Source: Nilaparvata lugens
Taxonomy: Eukaryota > Arthropoda > Insecta > Hemiptera > Delphacidae
NCBI RefSeq assembly: GCF_014356525.2
Contig: NC_052506.1
Location: forward strand, 15,309,872-15,373,871
DNA: 64,000 bases
Direction: 5' to 3'
Shown piece by piece: positions 1-13,800 of this stretch. Each line of letters opens with the position of its first letter. The stretch's first letter is position 1. Below the pieces are notes generated by a model. The model saw only the letters and a program-made list of their open reading frames with translations, was not told where the DNA came from and made no database searches. A program made the position numbers and the translations under genes.

Positions 1-138
1 TGATAATATAATATTGTATAATTGTAATGTTTGATTCGAGAGAACAATTTGAAAATTTGAGGCAGTACCAATGAAATTCAAAAGGGGAGTTTGTGTATGC
101 TACGTGTGTCGTTGTGGGGTGGGAGATCATCAACTTAC

Positions 139-3100
139 CACCAACTGTGTAGTCTGCCTCTTTAGTTGAGCTATACTTGAAGGGTTGTATGCCATATTTG
201 CAAAGACTAGTCTTTCCTCATAATCATACTCACACAAGATCTTGTTGTCACACAGGTAGAATCTATCGCCGACGCAGAATCTGTAACATAAAATAATTCA
301 AAATATACATTATAATTATTTCTTGTGATCACAAAAAAATATTCAAAGTTTACTGATATTAGAACATGTGAATAATAGACATGGATGTTCATAGACTGGC
401 AATTGAAATATTAAGAGAAATTCAAGGAGGGATCAACATATTTTATAGTATTTTGCGTTGGTTATCATTAATGTCCACTTATTCTCCCTTCAAAAATGAA
501 TTTTCAACAACTTATTCGGGTATTTATTTATTTTCATACGAAATATATGTGGAGGCAAACAGGTAAAAACCCAAAACTTGCCTTCTCATACAAGTTACAC
601 AATACAAATGTTATAAAAATGTATATAAACTTAGAATAAAAACTCTTATACAAGAAGAAAATCAAAATCATAATGATAAACCAATTATTATTGAAATAAA
701 TACAGCATTAATCTTTAAATAAAAAGGAAAGGAAAACTCAAGCAGAGTTTTCAAGTTGAACTTTCAAATTGATAAATTGGCTCAATAGGATTTTTATGGA
801 TGGAGTAGGGACTACAAAAAAAACCAGTCTCTAGTCCATCTTTAAGTTACAAGCAAGGTATGATGTATTGATGAGTTGAGGTTTATAGAACTCAATTTGA
901 GAAGATTCTGACCACACTTCTTGTCAAGATGAAGGTAGTAAAAATCATTTCAGACTTCATTGGGTATTTTTTTTTTTTTTTGTTATTAAATAGAACGACT
1001 AGCAGTAACAAAAAAGTGATTTAATAACAAAATTGAAGTATTCATTGAATCTTTAAGGCTGTTCGGTACTTTATTATTTAAATTGGATAATCTTTTCCAA
1101 AATAATTGTTAAGATCATTATAAGAGTGAGAAAAAGTGGCAACTGAAATTTTTAAGTGGTCTAATAAGCGAGTTATGGGTTGTTGTAGTGCTAACTTTCC
1201 AAATTCCGTTTTCTTTCCAGATCATAAACGGTTTCGACTATATTATTAGAACTAGGCCTACTCTTAAAAATTCAAAAAATGTATTTTTCTAAGCTGAAAC
1301 ATATATTTCATTCCCCATATCGTTCATAAATGAAAAAGGAACATTTTTTGTAAATTCGATAACTTTGTTCATTTTGGGCATTAATCATGAAAAATGCATA
1401 TTAGACCAAAACCAATGATATACTGAATGTATTAAGAAAAACTCCAATGGAAAATTCGAAACCGTTTATGATCTGGCAAGAAAACGGAGTTCAACACTTC
1501 AACAACCCATAACTCGCTTATTAGACCACTTATCAATTTCAGTTGCCACTTTTCTCACTCTTATAATGATCTTAACAATTATATTAAAAAAGATTATCCA
1601 ATTTAAATATAAATAAAAAGGTGTACCGAACAGCCTGAAGGCTTAACATTTAAACCTACTTAACATTTGGTTTTGTATAATATGAAAGGTGATACTGATG
1701 CATCTTATGCAAGTTGTTGAAATCTAAAGGCTATATTGAATAAATTGTATGAGATTCAATTTATTTATCATTTCTATTATTATTTAGGCCTACTTATTTA
1801 GATTGAATTACTGAATTACATATTGTTCATTAAAAGTCTTCATTTTATGTAACCTTTATTTCCTGGATTAAGTTCAGCAAATCTATTGAACATTTGTAAT
1901 TTTTATACAAGTTGAAATTTGAATCATACTTTCAATATAAGCATTGCTATACTATGGGGTCTGTGTTTGTGCACATCATTTTCACCATGCAGGATACCTT
2001 TAAGTATTCTCCACCATTGGGTTTTGGGTTCATTCTTGGACTCACAATCCTTGGACTCACAACCCTGGTCCTCCATTTGTTTTTAATATTTGTTCTAGCT
2101 ACCGGGAAACCAGATGTATATGCATCACAGCAATTTTAAGATTGTTCAATTTTTACAGTCCACCAAACTTGTGGTGTATATCAATTGTAATAAATAATAA
2201 TTACAGTAATGTAAGTGAGATTATAAGGATAACATAAACTTTTTCCCTACTCAACCCCTGAGCGGAATTACACAAAAATGTCCAAGTCAAGTACAATCAA
2301 GTACAGAGGCTTGTTGATTATATTGTAGTCGACAGTGTGAGCTTGGCAAACTGATTGACTGTGAATAGAGCAGAATCGGCAAATACTGCACTCGTTTCGC
2401 GTCCTAGCCGTCCAATATTATTATCATACATGAACATTCTATTAATGCTGATGCTATGCATAATTCCATACGAGTGTCCGAGGGCAGAGGAGGAGTTTGA
2501 GGCACAGGTGGGGTGGGTGAGTGACCAAGTGTGAGGGGTGGGGGGATGAGGGTGCATGTGCCAGCCAAGATGCGATCGGATGTTGTGATTTCCCAAGAGT
2601 GCCCTAAACTCTCTCACAGCTCTGCTTAATAACAGCCGGGCCGTACAGCGCGATCCTTCCTTATTCTTTCATTGAATATTGCATTCGGACCTCCCAGGTG
2701 CGTCTTTTCGAATGCGCTCCGCCCCAATCAAATTTCTATTGAATTACAACTTCCTTACAGCGTCGAGCCGCGCCGTCCTGTTTTGCTCGTTCAATAAGAA
2801 CATCCTTTCACAAACTGATCTTACAAATCTGAATTTCTTCCACTTTTCACTTCTACTGATGCTGATGCTGTTCTGCAGGTAAATCGCACGAGGGCTTGCA
2901 ACAATATTTTTCATACTCAGCATCACAAGTATACACAAGGGTATCTTTCAGATTGACTGGATACGCTTGCTTTTCTCTTTTCATATTGATACAACGTGTA
3001 TATTTCAATCAAACTAAGGCTAGGAGAACATTCAAATATTGTACCTGCCACCTTTATTATGTTCTCATTTTAGACTTTGTTGACATTTTTTATTATATGC

Positions 3101-6100
3101 TATGTAAAAATATCGTAGAATTGATAAGTATTTATTTTGGTATTTGGTAAATGTAGCTTATGATGAACTGCTAGTACGTTGAACTACCAGAGAGGAACTA
3201 GAGAGTAAACGCTTTTATCATTGTTTTTTGCATTATTTATTGTTGCTGTAGTTGATCGATAAATCATGTTCTGAATATTCTTACATCCAATTATAAACAT
3301 TTGGTTGTTAGAAGTAAAAGTAACTTGAGTAGGCTATATAGAATTTGAGAAATTACATTGTTGGAGATTTTAGCTGTGGATTCCTAAATTTGATAATCAG
3401 CTATTAATACGAATATATTGATCAGCGAATGTTTTCGAAAAATCCCAGAATCAATGCAAAATCCCAAAACGTATTGTCATTTGGAGACTTACCTTTGTAA
3501 CTTTTAACTATTTGTTAATTGAATATTTTAGTCTACACATCATTTGTATGACATTGGATCGAGAGTTCTTTGCTCATTATGTAGTTTTGACGTTTTGAGA
3601 GAGTTTACTAACTATATAAATACAAGGAAACTTGTGTCATTCTTGATTTTTTCAGTTATTTTTCTATTTAAAGGATGATGTGAGAAATTATATTTCATAA
3701 GTTTCTTACCGATGATTACATTGTTGACAAGCGAAACATTCTAAATGGTAGACATTTGACTTCGCCCTCATAACCATTTCAAAGGCAGGTATAACTTTTG
3801 CACAAGCTGAACAGTGTCCAGTACTGCCGAATAACCTGCAAAATAGATAAAGTTCACATTTAGCAAAACATAATGAGTTATATCAAAATGAATTCTGTTG
3901 TCTTCTCCCAATCATATTATATAGTAATAATGATTTGTGATTGTCAATGGAATAAATAAATAAATTCCAGTTCAGTTGAGATGGTCTACTATAAAAAAAT
4001 TAGGTACCTATTATATCTCGAGTAAGCTCTATCAAATCTAAGTTAATTAGACAAATGATCAGTATCAGCTTTTTCCTGAGCATGAATTTCAAATACAAGA
4101 ATCTGGTGTGGTACACTCACACAAATTTCCTTGCTCATTGAACTGTAAGCCCCATTCTTAGACGAGAATAATTTAGGGGAATAACATAATGACGATTGGC
4201 GGCAGAATATTTGCAACTACGATCAGACTACTTTATATGTGTATATATAATTGTTTTCGGAGTACTTTTTCCTTTGTGTAAATTGTGAAATTTGATGATT
4301 TTCCAAAACAGCTGTTCAACAGATGAAGTATCTCGACTATGACTGTGTTCTTTTTTTTATAAACTGCTCTACCTATCTACCTCATGCACGAGAAGGAGGT
4401 TACAAAGTCCATTTCTCAAGGATGGGGTGGACCCCCCATTAGTTTCCCAGGAAAAAGACACATGCCAGTTGATAGAGATGATAAATAACTATACAGGGTA
4501 TGAATTTGAGAAAAATCGGTCAAGTAATTTTTAAGAAAATCGTAAAAAACATGGTTTTTTAGTAAATATCTGCCATTTTTCTCAAGAATATTACAGATCT
4601 CCTGCAATTTTCCCAAAAATGAGACTCATGTCAGTTGATAGGGCTCATAAATAGCTATCTATGGTATAAATTTGAAGAAAATCGTTGAAGGCGTTTTCGA
4701 GAAAAACGTGAAAAACATGGTTTTAAGTAATTATCCGCCATCTTGAATTGAATTTCTTACTGTCGGATCCTTATGGTATAAGGACCTTAAGTTTGAAATT
4801 TCAAGTCAATCGGTTAATTAGGAATGGAGTTATCGTGTTCACAGACATACACACGAACACACACATATATACACATACAGACCAACACCCAAAAATCATG
4901 TTTTAGGACTCAGGGGACCTTGAAACGTATAGAAAACTTGAAATTAGGGTACCTTAATTTTTTTGGAAAGCAATACTTTCCTTACCTATGGTAATAGGGC
5001 AAGGAAAGTAAAAATGTTACAGATTTTGATAATGTATTTAGTATTATGTATCACTTACTCATCATTTGTATTACCTTTAGAATCAATATTTCGGATTCCC
5101 TGCTTCTATATTTAGGATTAATATAGTTAATTATATAAAATCCAATATCTAGGATTCACTAACCTTTAATCATATAATATCATAAATAAGAATATTGCCA
5201 CTAATAACCAAATATACTGTACAAAGCTGTATGTGATGCTAGTTTTCAAATGGTTCAGTTAATCAACGATTCCTATAATTTATTTTCAAAATTATCAGAT
5301 GAATTCATTATTTTTTATAAATAATTCTATAGAATTCTTAGGGACCTCTTGAGTAATCAAACTCAATTCGATTTCAGTTATCAAAGTCTAAGATTCTATG
5401 CATGGAATAAAATTATCTGAATCTTCTCTAAAGCTTTCATGGAATATTGTTCTACCGTATGCAATTCATTATTTATTTCATGGTTCTCTGTGAAACTTTC
5501 AAAGCGTACATTAAAATTATTAAATTAAAAACTGCAAAAGCAGATAAGCTATAATAAGCTAAAAGTAGGATAGTTATTTAGAAAGGACCGATAATAAGCT
5601 CTCAATCGTGAGAGGAGAAACTCAATATTATCTTCCACATTTATTCTGAAATTTATTCCATTTCAATTACATCAGAGACAAATAATCTAGGTATCTTTAA
5701 ATGGTATGATTAAATCAATTCGTAGCAAATTTCTATGTAGGCCTACACCGTTAACAGTACCCTGAAGCCTAAACTCAGTGTAATATTTAGACACCAAGTC
5801 AGTTAACAATACAATATCAGAGTCATAAAATTGACTTTTGATGACGACACTGCGCATCATCAAAATGTATTAGAATAATAATTCAATTGAATGATTTATT
5901 TAATTGTGTTGTCTTTAAGTTGAATTATTTTTTCCAATTGAACACGTTATTAATTTCTCAATTTGTGGAGATAAAGGATAATGGCAAGAGCGTAACTGAC
6001 CTTAGGTAATCTCTTCTACATAAAATTAGATTTGCTTTTGTGTAGAGCGTTGATCCGACTTCTCCTAATCGGCAGTCACAGCAGCCACATTTCAAACAGT

Positions 6101-7183
6101 CCTCATGCCAAAACATATCCATCGCTTTCAACAAGTATCTGCAAAATTAATCACAGCATTAATCTACAATATCAAAGTAGAAGCCACAAATTTGTGAAAC
6201 AAGAAACTTTCTTTAGACCTATTTATTTACTAGAATATTACTATTGTAATATCATTATTCATGAAAAAAGTGGTGAATAATGGTTGTGGAAAGCATGAGG
6301 TAGATGGAAAAAATGGAATGATAATTAATTGTGGAAAACATGCTACAAAACTGGAAATACGATCCAAACCACCATGTGGTATTGAGTTACTTATATATGT
6401 TGCAATATTGAAAATTAGCTCATGTCATCATGATGGATATATTTCACGTACTATATTTGAGAATAAATTATGTGACTAATGTGGCATCAACTGCAAATAC
6501 CTTTCTTGGATTCATGTTTTCCCATTTCATCATGAAACTGAACATCATAGTAGGCCTAGTTAGCATACGAATACGGTAGCCCAATAAAGTTCCATTCCAA
6601 GGTGTAGGTCATAAAATCTTTTTTATTGGGAGCAGTAGGCTATTGATCGCAAGATATGGGTGGCATACTCATATTACAGATTGTACTTATTAATAAATGT
6701 TGGGAAATAATTATAGTGGAGAAAAATAAATCAAACTCGAATTAAATTACAGAAGTAATTCCATACAATATAAAACTTATAAGCATTCCATAAAAAACAT
6801 TGAGTTTTTTCCATTGTGCATATCTCAAACTACAGGAACTATTTTTAATAGGCATCATTTCTGAATAATTCTAATTTAATTGAATTTCATATTGGCATAA
6901 CAAGAGCAGCAAGATTCCTATTAATATTTCAATTTGAATAAGAATTTAATTTAAAACTTGTTTGGCTCGATTCGAAAACGAATCTATTATGTAGCACATT
7001 GAATTAATAAATCTCTCAATAAATGAGAAAATTCAATTTTAAAACTATCAATTCATGATTATTATTTTTCAATATTTCTAATATATTCCATTTCCATTAG
7101 ATTGATAATAAGTTACCTTTCAGCGATAGGTTTCCCACATCCAGCACATTCCTGACTGCAAGCTTTTGCTTCGGATTTGACAC
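139..7183 (-). CDS. Bx: LIM-only protein (LMO), Beadex/dLMO orthologue, four of its coding exons
   Basis: Four minus-strand exons join in phase: 7183-7117, 6138-6001, 3835-3710 and 280-139, giving 157 readable codons. LIM1 starts [18 protein letters not shown], continues [20 protein letters not shown] and closes [13 protein letters not shown]2 runs [33 protein letters not shown] and [20 protein letters not shown]. All eight zinc ligands of each LIM domain are visible. LMO proteins have no DNA-binding domain. They bind LDB/Chip and compete with LIM-homeodomain proteins such as Apterous, acting in the nucleus in wing, neural and circadian contexts (family knowledge). Every acceptor ends in CAG; the donors are GTAACT, GTCAGT, GTAAGA and GTAAGT. 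After [20 protein letters not shown] the last visible exon ends at a strong GTAAGT donor, so a terminal exon probably lies left of position 1. Without splicing there the frame would stop three codons later. The first exon seen enters in mid-codon (needs xGT), so at least one upstream coding exon is missing. The orthology call is strong because of the LIM2 wording typical of insect dLMO. Confidence 0.93.
281..3709. other. Bx intron: long TIR element and a GC-richer patch
   Basis: This is the intron between the second and third LIM2-side exons of Bx. It holds the foldback element at 1057-1635. At about 2320-2880 there is a GC-richer patch with short antisense and sense reading frames that show no domain or splice logic. 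I treat that patch as non-coding and possibly regulatory. A short palindromic stretch at 985-1025 resembles one arm of the foldback element at 51782-51937. The rest is AT-rich sequence in which I see nothing. Confidence 0.5.
1057..1635. mobile_element. Long terminal-inverted-repeat (foldback) element
   Basis: The ends read GGCTGTTCGGTAC and GTACCGAACAGCC. The inverted similarity continues inward for well over 200 bases per arm, for example GTGGTCTAATAAGCGAGTTA on the left against TAACTCGCTTATTAGACCAC on the right, and GATCATAAACGGTTTCGA against TCGAAACCGTTTATGATC. No transposase frame lies between the arms, so this is a non-autonomous element. The target duplication is not clear. It sits inside a Bx intron. 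Confidence 0.85.
3836..6000. other. Bx intron between LIM1 and LIM2 exons
   Basis: AT-rich intron containing the dispersed repeat at about 4385-5013. Nothing coding was seen elsewhere in it. Confidence 0.5.
4385..5013. repeat. Dispersed repeat, family not assigned
   Basis: A block with internal repetition: the phrases GTTGATAG, CCATTTT/CCATCTTG and AAAACATGGTTTT recur about every 170 bases. It is followed by an ACACAC-rich stretch and then GAAACGTATAGAAAACTTGAAA. It ends with the inverted pair TACTTTCCTTACCTATGG and GGCAAGGAAAGTA near 4975-5011. The layout is typical of high-copy hemipteran repeats, and the sequence looks unlike the surrounding intron. The single reading frame at 4416-4616 on the minus strand is a by-product of the repeat. 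Confidence 0.6.
6139..7116. other. Bx intron inside LIM1
   Basis: Intron that splits LIM1 between its first zinc pair and the rest of the domain. The plus-strand frames here (6032-6280 and 6261-6479) overlap or run antisense to the Bx exon and are not genes. No repeats were recognised. Confidence 0.5.
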
Positions 7184-10100
7184 CTGAAACAAAAAGAAAA
7201 TCATGGTTTAAGTTTTCTATTGTAACTATTCCCGTTCTCCTATTCAACACTTACTACGTTTCTAAACTAAGTTTCCTATTCTAAAACTTATTCACCAGAG
7301 AATCTTACTTTGATTGTATAGAATTTTTTTAAATAATGGTATTTTTTAAAGTAACATTCATGAAATAATGTGATTGCTATTTTATTTGTTTGTTAAGAGC
7401 CTCCACAGAGCCGCATAGAAGGACGTTGACCAAACCATAAGGCCAACACAGAAATAGCCCATAATATAATACAATTTATTTTTTTGAACTACAGTGCGGT
7501 CAGGTTCATGGTTTACACACACACAATCAGAGTGATAAGTATGATTTTATTGGTCAAAAAATTTTACTAGGGGCCTGAACACAGCGATCTGCAATCTACG
7601 ATCTGCGTTTAGAGCTGTCATAGGTGCCTTCTATGCGGCTATGTAGAGGCTCTCAACAAATAAATTAAATATCAATCACATTATTACATGAATTTGAAAT
7701 ACCGTTATTTTAAAAAAAAATCAATTTGTTCACTTCGTTAATCAGGACTACTTGTATTTAAAATGAGAATTGAAAATCATTAGAAAGATGCTATGATTTT
7801 TTTATTGTATATCTTAGATACCTATCTATATATAGATCCTCCCAATAAATTATTATCACAGATCGCTCTCTGTGTGTCGAGGCCCTCAAGTTACATCACC
7901 CTTATATTTCCAGTTGTGTTTGGAGCTTTTCTAGTGTAATGTAACTGAACCAGACTCGAATCAAAAGTAGGTAGGAGTGAGAGGGATTCAGATCAAAAGC
8001 AGTATTTTTGTTGGCGATTACAGTCCATCCTTTTAGGACTTTCATCACAGGTATTTTCCACTTATTGGAAGATGCACATTGGTACACAATATAAGATGAC
8101 AATGAAAAAAAAATATTTATAAGGTGGAGTTGGGACTTTTAAGTCCTCCCTACCACTCAATCTCGAAAGAATCAATCTCGAAAGACTCAACCTCGAAGAT
8201 GAAGATGCTTTATCGTGAGGCAGCAAATGACTTTTGTTGATATAACACAGAAGTAGAGGAGCAAAAATGGCGATGGGGTGGCAGGAAGCAGAGCACACAT
8301 GGGTCGCCTGCTCCCAAACTACGGCGCTCGGCAAGAAGTAATAATGATAATGGCAGGAGGCAACATGCGATATGGACGTGGTGTCGGCCGGAATCAATTT
8401 CATAGCAAAGCCGACGAAGTGAGTCGCCGCGCCGCCGTGCTTGTTATGAAGCCTATGTTGCGCCTAGGCCTACTACAAAGCAGCAGCAGGCACGGTGACA
8501 GCTGACAGAGGAGGAGAGGAGCAGACGGCGTCGAGAGTAGAGCGTCTACAAATAGACCGATGGGGCGTTGTCAAAATAACGGCTATATTAATTAACGGAA
8601 TTAATTGAAGCCGAAACACCTATTCGTCTCCATAATTAATCACCGTCGACTTCATGCCACGCCACCATCGCACATCATACTCGGCAAGCAGCTTGTTTGG
8701 CCATCGTCTCATAATTGCAAACTCATTAGGCACTTGCTACGTACCTCTCCAAACCAACTCGTCCTTATTAGTCCTCAGTCCCTTATTCATAAATGAACAG
8801 CACACAATTTAAGCGCATGCTCTGATTTCCTCCAATTATTATTAGTCTGCCTCAGCATCCTCGTTTTGAGAAACGTTCTTCATGATTTTGTGCATCAACT
8901 TGTTCTAGTGCAGATTCCTTGTACAATTTGCACGAAAGATGTCGTGGTGTGGAGTGTTGATACTGTATCAAAATTGCAAATATCAATTCCATTGTTCTTA
9001 TTTATATTTTAGTTGAATTGTTCTATCTTTGAAAATCACTTTGCTACATTCAATGAGAGCTCAGTTGTAGTTGTTGTTGAGCCTCCAAATTGTGCACACT
9101 GAAAATGTACATACCAGGAAATAATGGCGGTTAGGCAAACTTATGTTCTCCTCACCAAACATTACACAAGATCTCAAAGAAATTGGAAATATACAGTTTA
9201 TATGTGGGCATTTGAGACTTTATGAGCTTTAATGTGTGTTTTGTGTATATCTGATATACCTACGCTAAATAATAATGTACAGTAGTTCAGTTCAGCTCAG
9301 GCTGAGAGTGGAGCAAATAAAAAATAAGGAATCTATGTGGGGTCAAAAACCATTGATGAATTTACTTTAAATAGGCATATCAATATTTCAGGAAAACAAA
9401 ATTATCATGTCGAGTAGGTTCACTTTCCAAGATGGCGTATTAAGGAGCACACCATGTCGGAGGAAAAGTAAGGAGTGAGGTTGTCGAGAGTCGAGAATCG
9501 TGAGGAGCGAGCAAGAGAGCACGAGGGGTGGACAGAGAGGGATAGTTCAATCTTGCTAATGGCCGCCATGTCCGATTGCTTACCCTGGCACTCGCTCTGA
9601 ATTCCCGCAGACACAAACAGCCCAGCCCGACTCTGACATGTTCAGTGATAAAGGGGGTTGGATACATTCGATACATTACACACTTTCCCATCGCTTCAAT
9701 AAATTTTTCCGCCCAAGAGAAACGAAAAAGTCTCAAACGTTATAATTTATTAGACTACGACAAATTTCATAAAATTGAACGCGACATTTCATTTCGAAAA
9801 TGGAACTGTCCATGAGTGGAGAAGCGAAAAAGACGACCTGCTCGTTTCTCGGTCTTGGCTCTCTCTAAGTGGATTAGGTTCTAATCGTTCTCGATTCCGT
9901 TCACCGAGATCACAATTACACGGCTCCATTCATTCATGCCAATCTATTCCAGCTCGGCCTTAATAAATTGCCGACTGTCGAGAAGATTGCAGGTTCCAGG
10001 TAGGCTGCAACATTCGGCCCATTCCGTAATTTGCAATTCGGCTTGCTGAGCAAATTGCTCGTGCCGGGTCGATTGTTGAGTAATGGCTGTCAATGAAAAT

Positions 10101-10260
10101 TCATTCCTCAATAATGAAATTGGGTTTGTTAATCAATCGCTTGACCGATTAGGAAAGGTTAATGCTTCACTGATCGGAATGGACTAGTTTACTGAAGGCA
10201 GCTGCTCCCTCCACTTCATCAAACTGTCACATTTGGCTTTGACTGAATTTATCAAGCATA
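7184..10260. other. Upstream Bx region with GC-richer patches; no gene seen
   Basis: After the MITE, GC-richer patches lie at about 8150-8560, 8585-8830 and 9420-10110. They carry several TAATTA/ATTAAT cores, for example near 8585-8640, and short open frames on both strands at once. That is the pattern expected of GC-rich non-coding DNA. A good-looking minus-strand donor at about 9579-9584 does not extend into an ATG-started frame of the right phase, so it could not be accepted as the missing first exon of Bx. These are candidate cis-regulatory elements by composition and position only. Confidence 0.35.
7320..7736. mobile_element. MITE with long terminal inverted repeats
   Basis: Two arms of roughly 100-120 bases face each other. 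The left arm contains ATAATGTGATTGCTATTTTA and AGAGCCTCCACAGAGCCGCA; the right arm contains the imperfect complements TGCGGCTATGTAGAGGCTCT and TATCAATCACATTATTA. The centre is non-coding. It lies about 140 bases upstream of the first visible Bx exon and could affect splicing or transcription there. Confidence 0.75.
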
Positions 10261-10959
10261 AACGTGTATTTTTGTTGATTGCTTTGAAGAAGCCATAGAG
10301 CCATACCGTACTTAATATGATTAAATTCCAAAAATGTATACTGTTCTAACTATTTTACGCCATAACCAAGAAACCGAAACATAAGTACAAAGTTTCAAAA
10401 CTCAGAGTGTCTTCTGTCTACTCAACTGGATTCAACTTTAGCCTAACTATATTTTATAATAATCGCAATTTAATATCCTATCAAAATTCAAGAAAGGAAC
10501 AGTTTTAAGATGACTGTTGATTTTCTTCCAATCATGCCTATTAAATTATGATACGTGTGTCATAGAATTTATAAATAAATAGGTTACAAGCAATCATATA
10601 CAAAAGGCGAAGAATATGGAATAAAGAGAATCAATTCTCAATAAATTCCTCCTTATTTATTTTGAACTTTCAATGTAAAAAGAAAAATAGCAATTCAGAG
10701 TTTATTGAAACAAGCCGCATTCATTCTCTTGTCAAGAGCTGAGGGTTATCAATGTGCAATTTACATCCCAAACAGTTCAAATAAAAAAAATTATATAAAC
10801 TGATGCTCACGCCAGAGTGAGTGTGGTACCATTATTTACATAGGCACAGACTTAAAGCTTATGTACGTAATCTGAAACAGGGTGGAGCATTCAAAAAGTT
10901 TTTATCGCGGTACAGACTGCAGTTTGTAGACTGGTGCTGACAAGTATCGTCGTTCACAT

Positions 10960-11337
10960 GTGGTCTGTCGCTCAGAGTCGGAGAAGGCAAATATGAGGAC
11001 GATGTTGAGCGACGAGCCGAGGGAGTGTATCAGTGACGATGCCATTAGGAGCGCGTCGGAAAAGAAACATTCGGCGGCCCGACCAGTCTATCTCTGCCCC
11101 GGCTTGTTTGTATACGGATTTGCCGGAAATGGCTCTGGACAGGATGTTTGCTTTCGATTCTTAGGAGAGAGCTGTGCCGACTGCTGCAGCGATGCCATGA
11201 TGCGGAGTGGGAAACCCTTGTGCGATAATGGGTTTCTTCAATGCTGGTGGCGACACAACGTCTTATCCAAATTCCTAGTGTGCAGGGATTCCACTCTGAG
11301 AGCTATCGTCACTCCCGAGACCCAAGTGCAGCCATAG
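10960..11337 (+). other. Cysteine-rich open frame, probably not a gene
   Basis: An open frame of 125 codons with no ATG at its first position; the first ATG is twelve codons in (MRTMLSDEP). It has about ten cysteines and no family resemblance I can name. GC content is above the flanks. No splice sites or core promoter clearly frame it, and the region is one of several GC-rich patches upstream of Bx. I list it because it is the longest single frame of the first 30 kb apart from the GC-rich patch frame at 30455. Confidence 0.15.
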
Positions 11338-11603
11338 AACACTCCTCCGCCAAGCGTGAATGATAGTTGCGGCAATATGTATGAACTGGTTAGGGAGTGG
11401 TGCATTCAATGGAATGCTTTATATTCCAAATAATCTACAATACTTTAAATCCTCTATAATGTAGGACTACTTATATATTTAGATCCTACTACTATTATAT
11501 ATTCGCTGGCTTACGATGTGACAAAATATTATCAGCCATCAATCAAGCTAATAAAGCTAATTATTATTAAAAGAATAAGACGTTCATGTTGTCAATACCA
11601 CTT

Positions 11604-12061
11604 GGCTTACCCTAATAAACCAATCTTATTATTGGTATAATCTTATAATTAAAATAATCTTATATCTTATAATAATCTTATAACCATCCTTATAATTTCA
11701 GTCTACCAGTATAGTTCTATTAGATGGAAATGAATGAGAAATTGCATTTATTCAAATGTTAATTATTATTATCAAACGAAAATCCCAATTTAATGTTGTA
11801 AATCACCCTGAAGACTTCTGCTACTGCAAATATTGACAACAGGGTTAACAGCTTAATAGAAACTCGATGAGAGCTACTATCCAAAAATTATTTGCCTGCC
11901 CGCGAAGTTAGGGTGATTTACAGTATTAAATTAGAATTTTCGTTTGATAATAATTATTAGCATTTGAATAAATGCAATTTCTCATTCATTTTCATCTAAT
12001 GAATCTATACTGGAAGAATGAAATTATAAGGATGCTAACGATTGTTTAATTAGGGTAAGCC
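11604..12061. mobile_element. Foldback MITE, family A, most complete ends
   Basis: The termini are GGCTTACCCTAAT and ATTAGGGTAAGCC, flanked by ACTT on both sides (11600-11603 and 12062-12065), a likely 4-bp target duplication. Inside, the arms contain ATGAGAAATTGCATTTATTC, AATCACCCTGAAGACTTCTG and ACTGCAAATATTGACAACAG. The same arm words recur at 16793-16905, 35857-36117, 45184-45647 and 59130-59690. No coding capacity. Confidence 0.85.
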
Positions 12062-12999
12062 ACTTACACAATCTATTTGAAATGCATGATTTCATGTGTG
12101 AAAAACAGCCGGTTAAACAAAAGTTTAGTAGCTGGATGAGGTACCATTGAATGGAGACATGGTAATACTCTATGTAAAATTCACAGATAAGGTACCTAAT
12201 ATATAAGGTATGGAGTATTTCCCAATAAAATTTGGTAGTTGCTTTGAGTCTATTTATTGATGTATATTATCATAATTAGGGATGTATATTATCATGAAAT
12301 ATATATATAATAATCATAAGTTTTATGAATGTCTATTATATTAGCTTAAAGTCTAGATTATTAATTATCCTTTTTTTTATAGATTGCTTTTTGACAATAA
12401 AAAGTTTTTATATTATTTACTTTGGTTCTAGCATCTCGATATTATGTGCGGGCCGCGGGATTGCGACAAGAGCAGGATAATTTTTATAAGCCGTGATTAA
12501 ATGATTAGAAATAACGGTCTACCAGCGTGTAAATTCTACGTTTCACATCGTTCTTTTTCATTAATTTTCACCCATTGTTATGGACCTTCCTCAGAGACTA
12601 CAGAGTTATTTCATTAATAAAACTCTATAAACAGATACTAATTATACGTGAATCGTACTGAAAGCTTACTCACCAAAAATGTAATGAGTGACGAAAAACC
12701 CAATTTTTCAGATGTATGCTTTTTCCGGGACTGACGTTTACATTAATTTCATGCGTACGCCATTAATACGAAAATTCGGCAATAATTGAATGTTAACAAT
12801 AAATAATGCACTCTCACTAAATACAAATAATGGAATTGAGTGACAAGCTACCGAAAAAAATGATCGCTTTCCATCGAGTGTAAAAGGGATTTTCAATTTA
12901 ATAAATAACTGATTCACATTAGAGAGCTTCCATGCCCCTCGACTGTTGATGTTGATTTTTGTGCATGTGTTGGTTCTGGATTTTTTTTTCAATTTCTAA

Positions 13000-13800
<801 letters not shown>

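Noticed and set aside
2318..2617. Minus-strand 99-codon frame in a Bx intron
   Set aside because: Histidine/proline/serine-rich by composition; no splice sites joining it to the LIM exons in phase.
6032..6280. Plus-strand ORF opposite the LIM1 exon
   Set aside because: Antisense shadow of a Bx coding exon.
9520..9740. Possible first coding exon of Bx with donor at about 9584
   Set aside because: The GTAAGC donor is good, but the frame of the required phase has a TGA upstream and no ATG; the ATG-started frame (MSESGW...) ends in the wrong phase.
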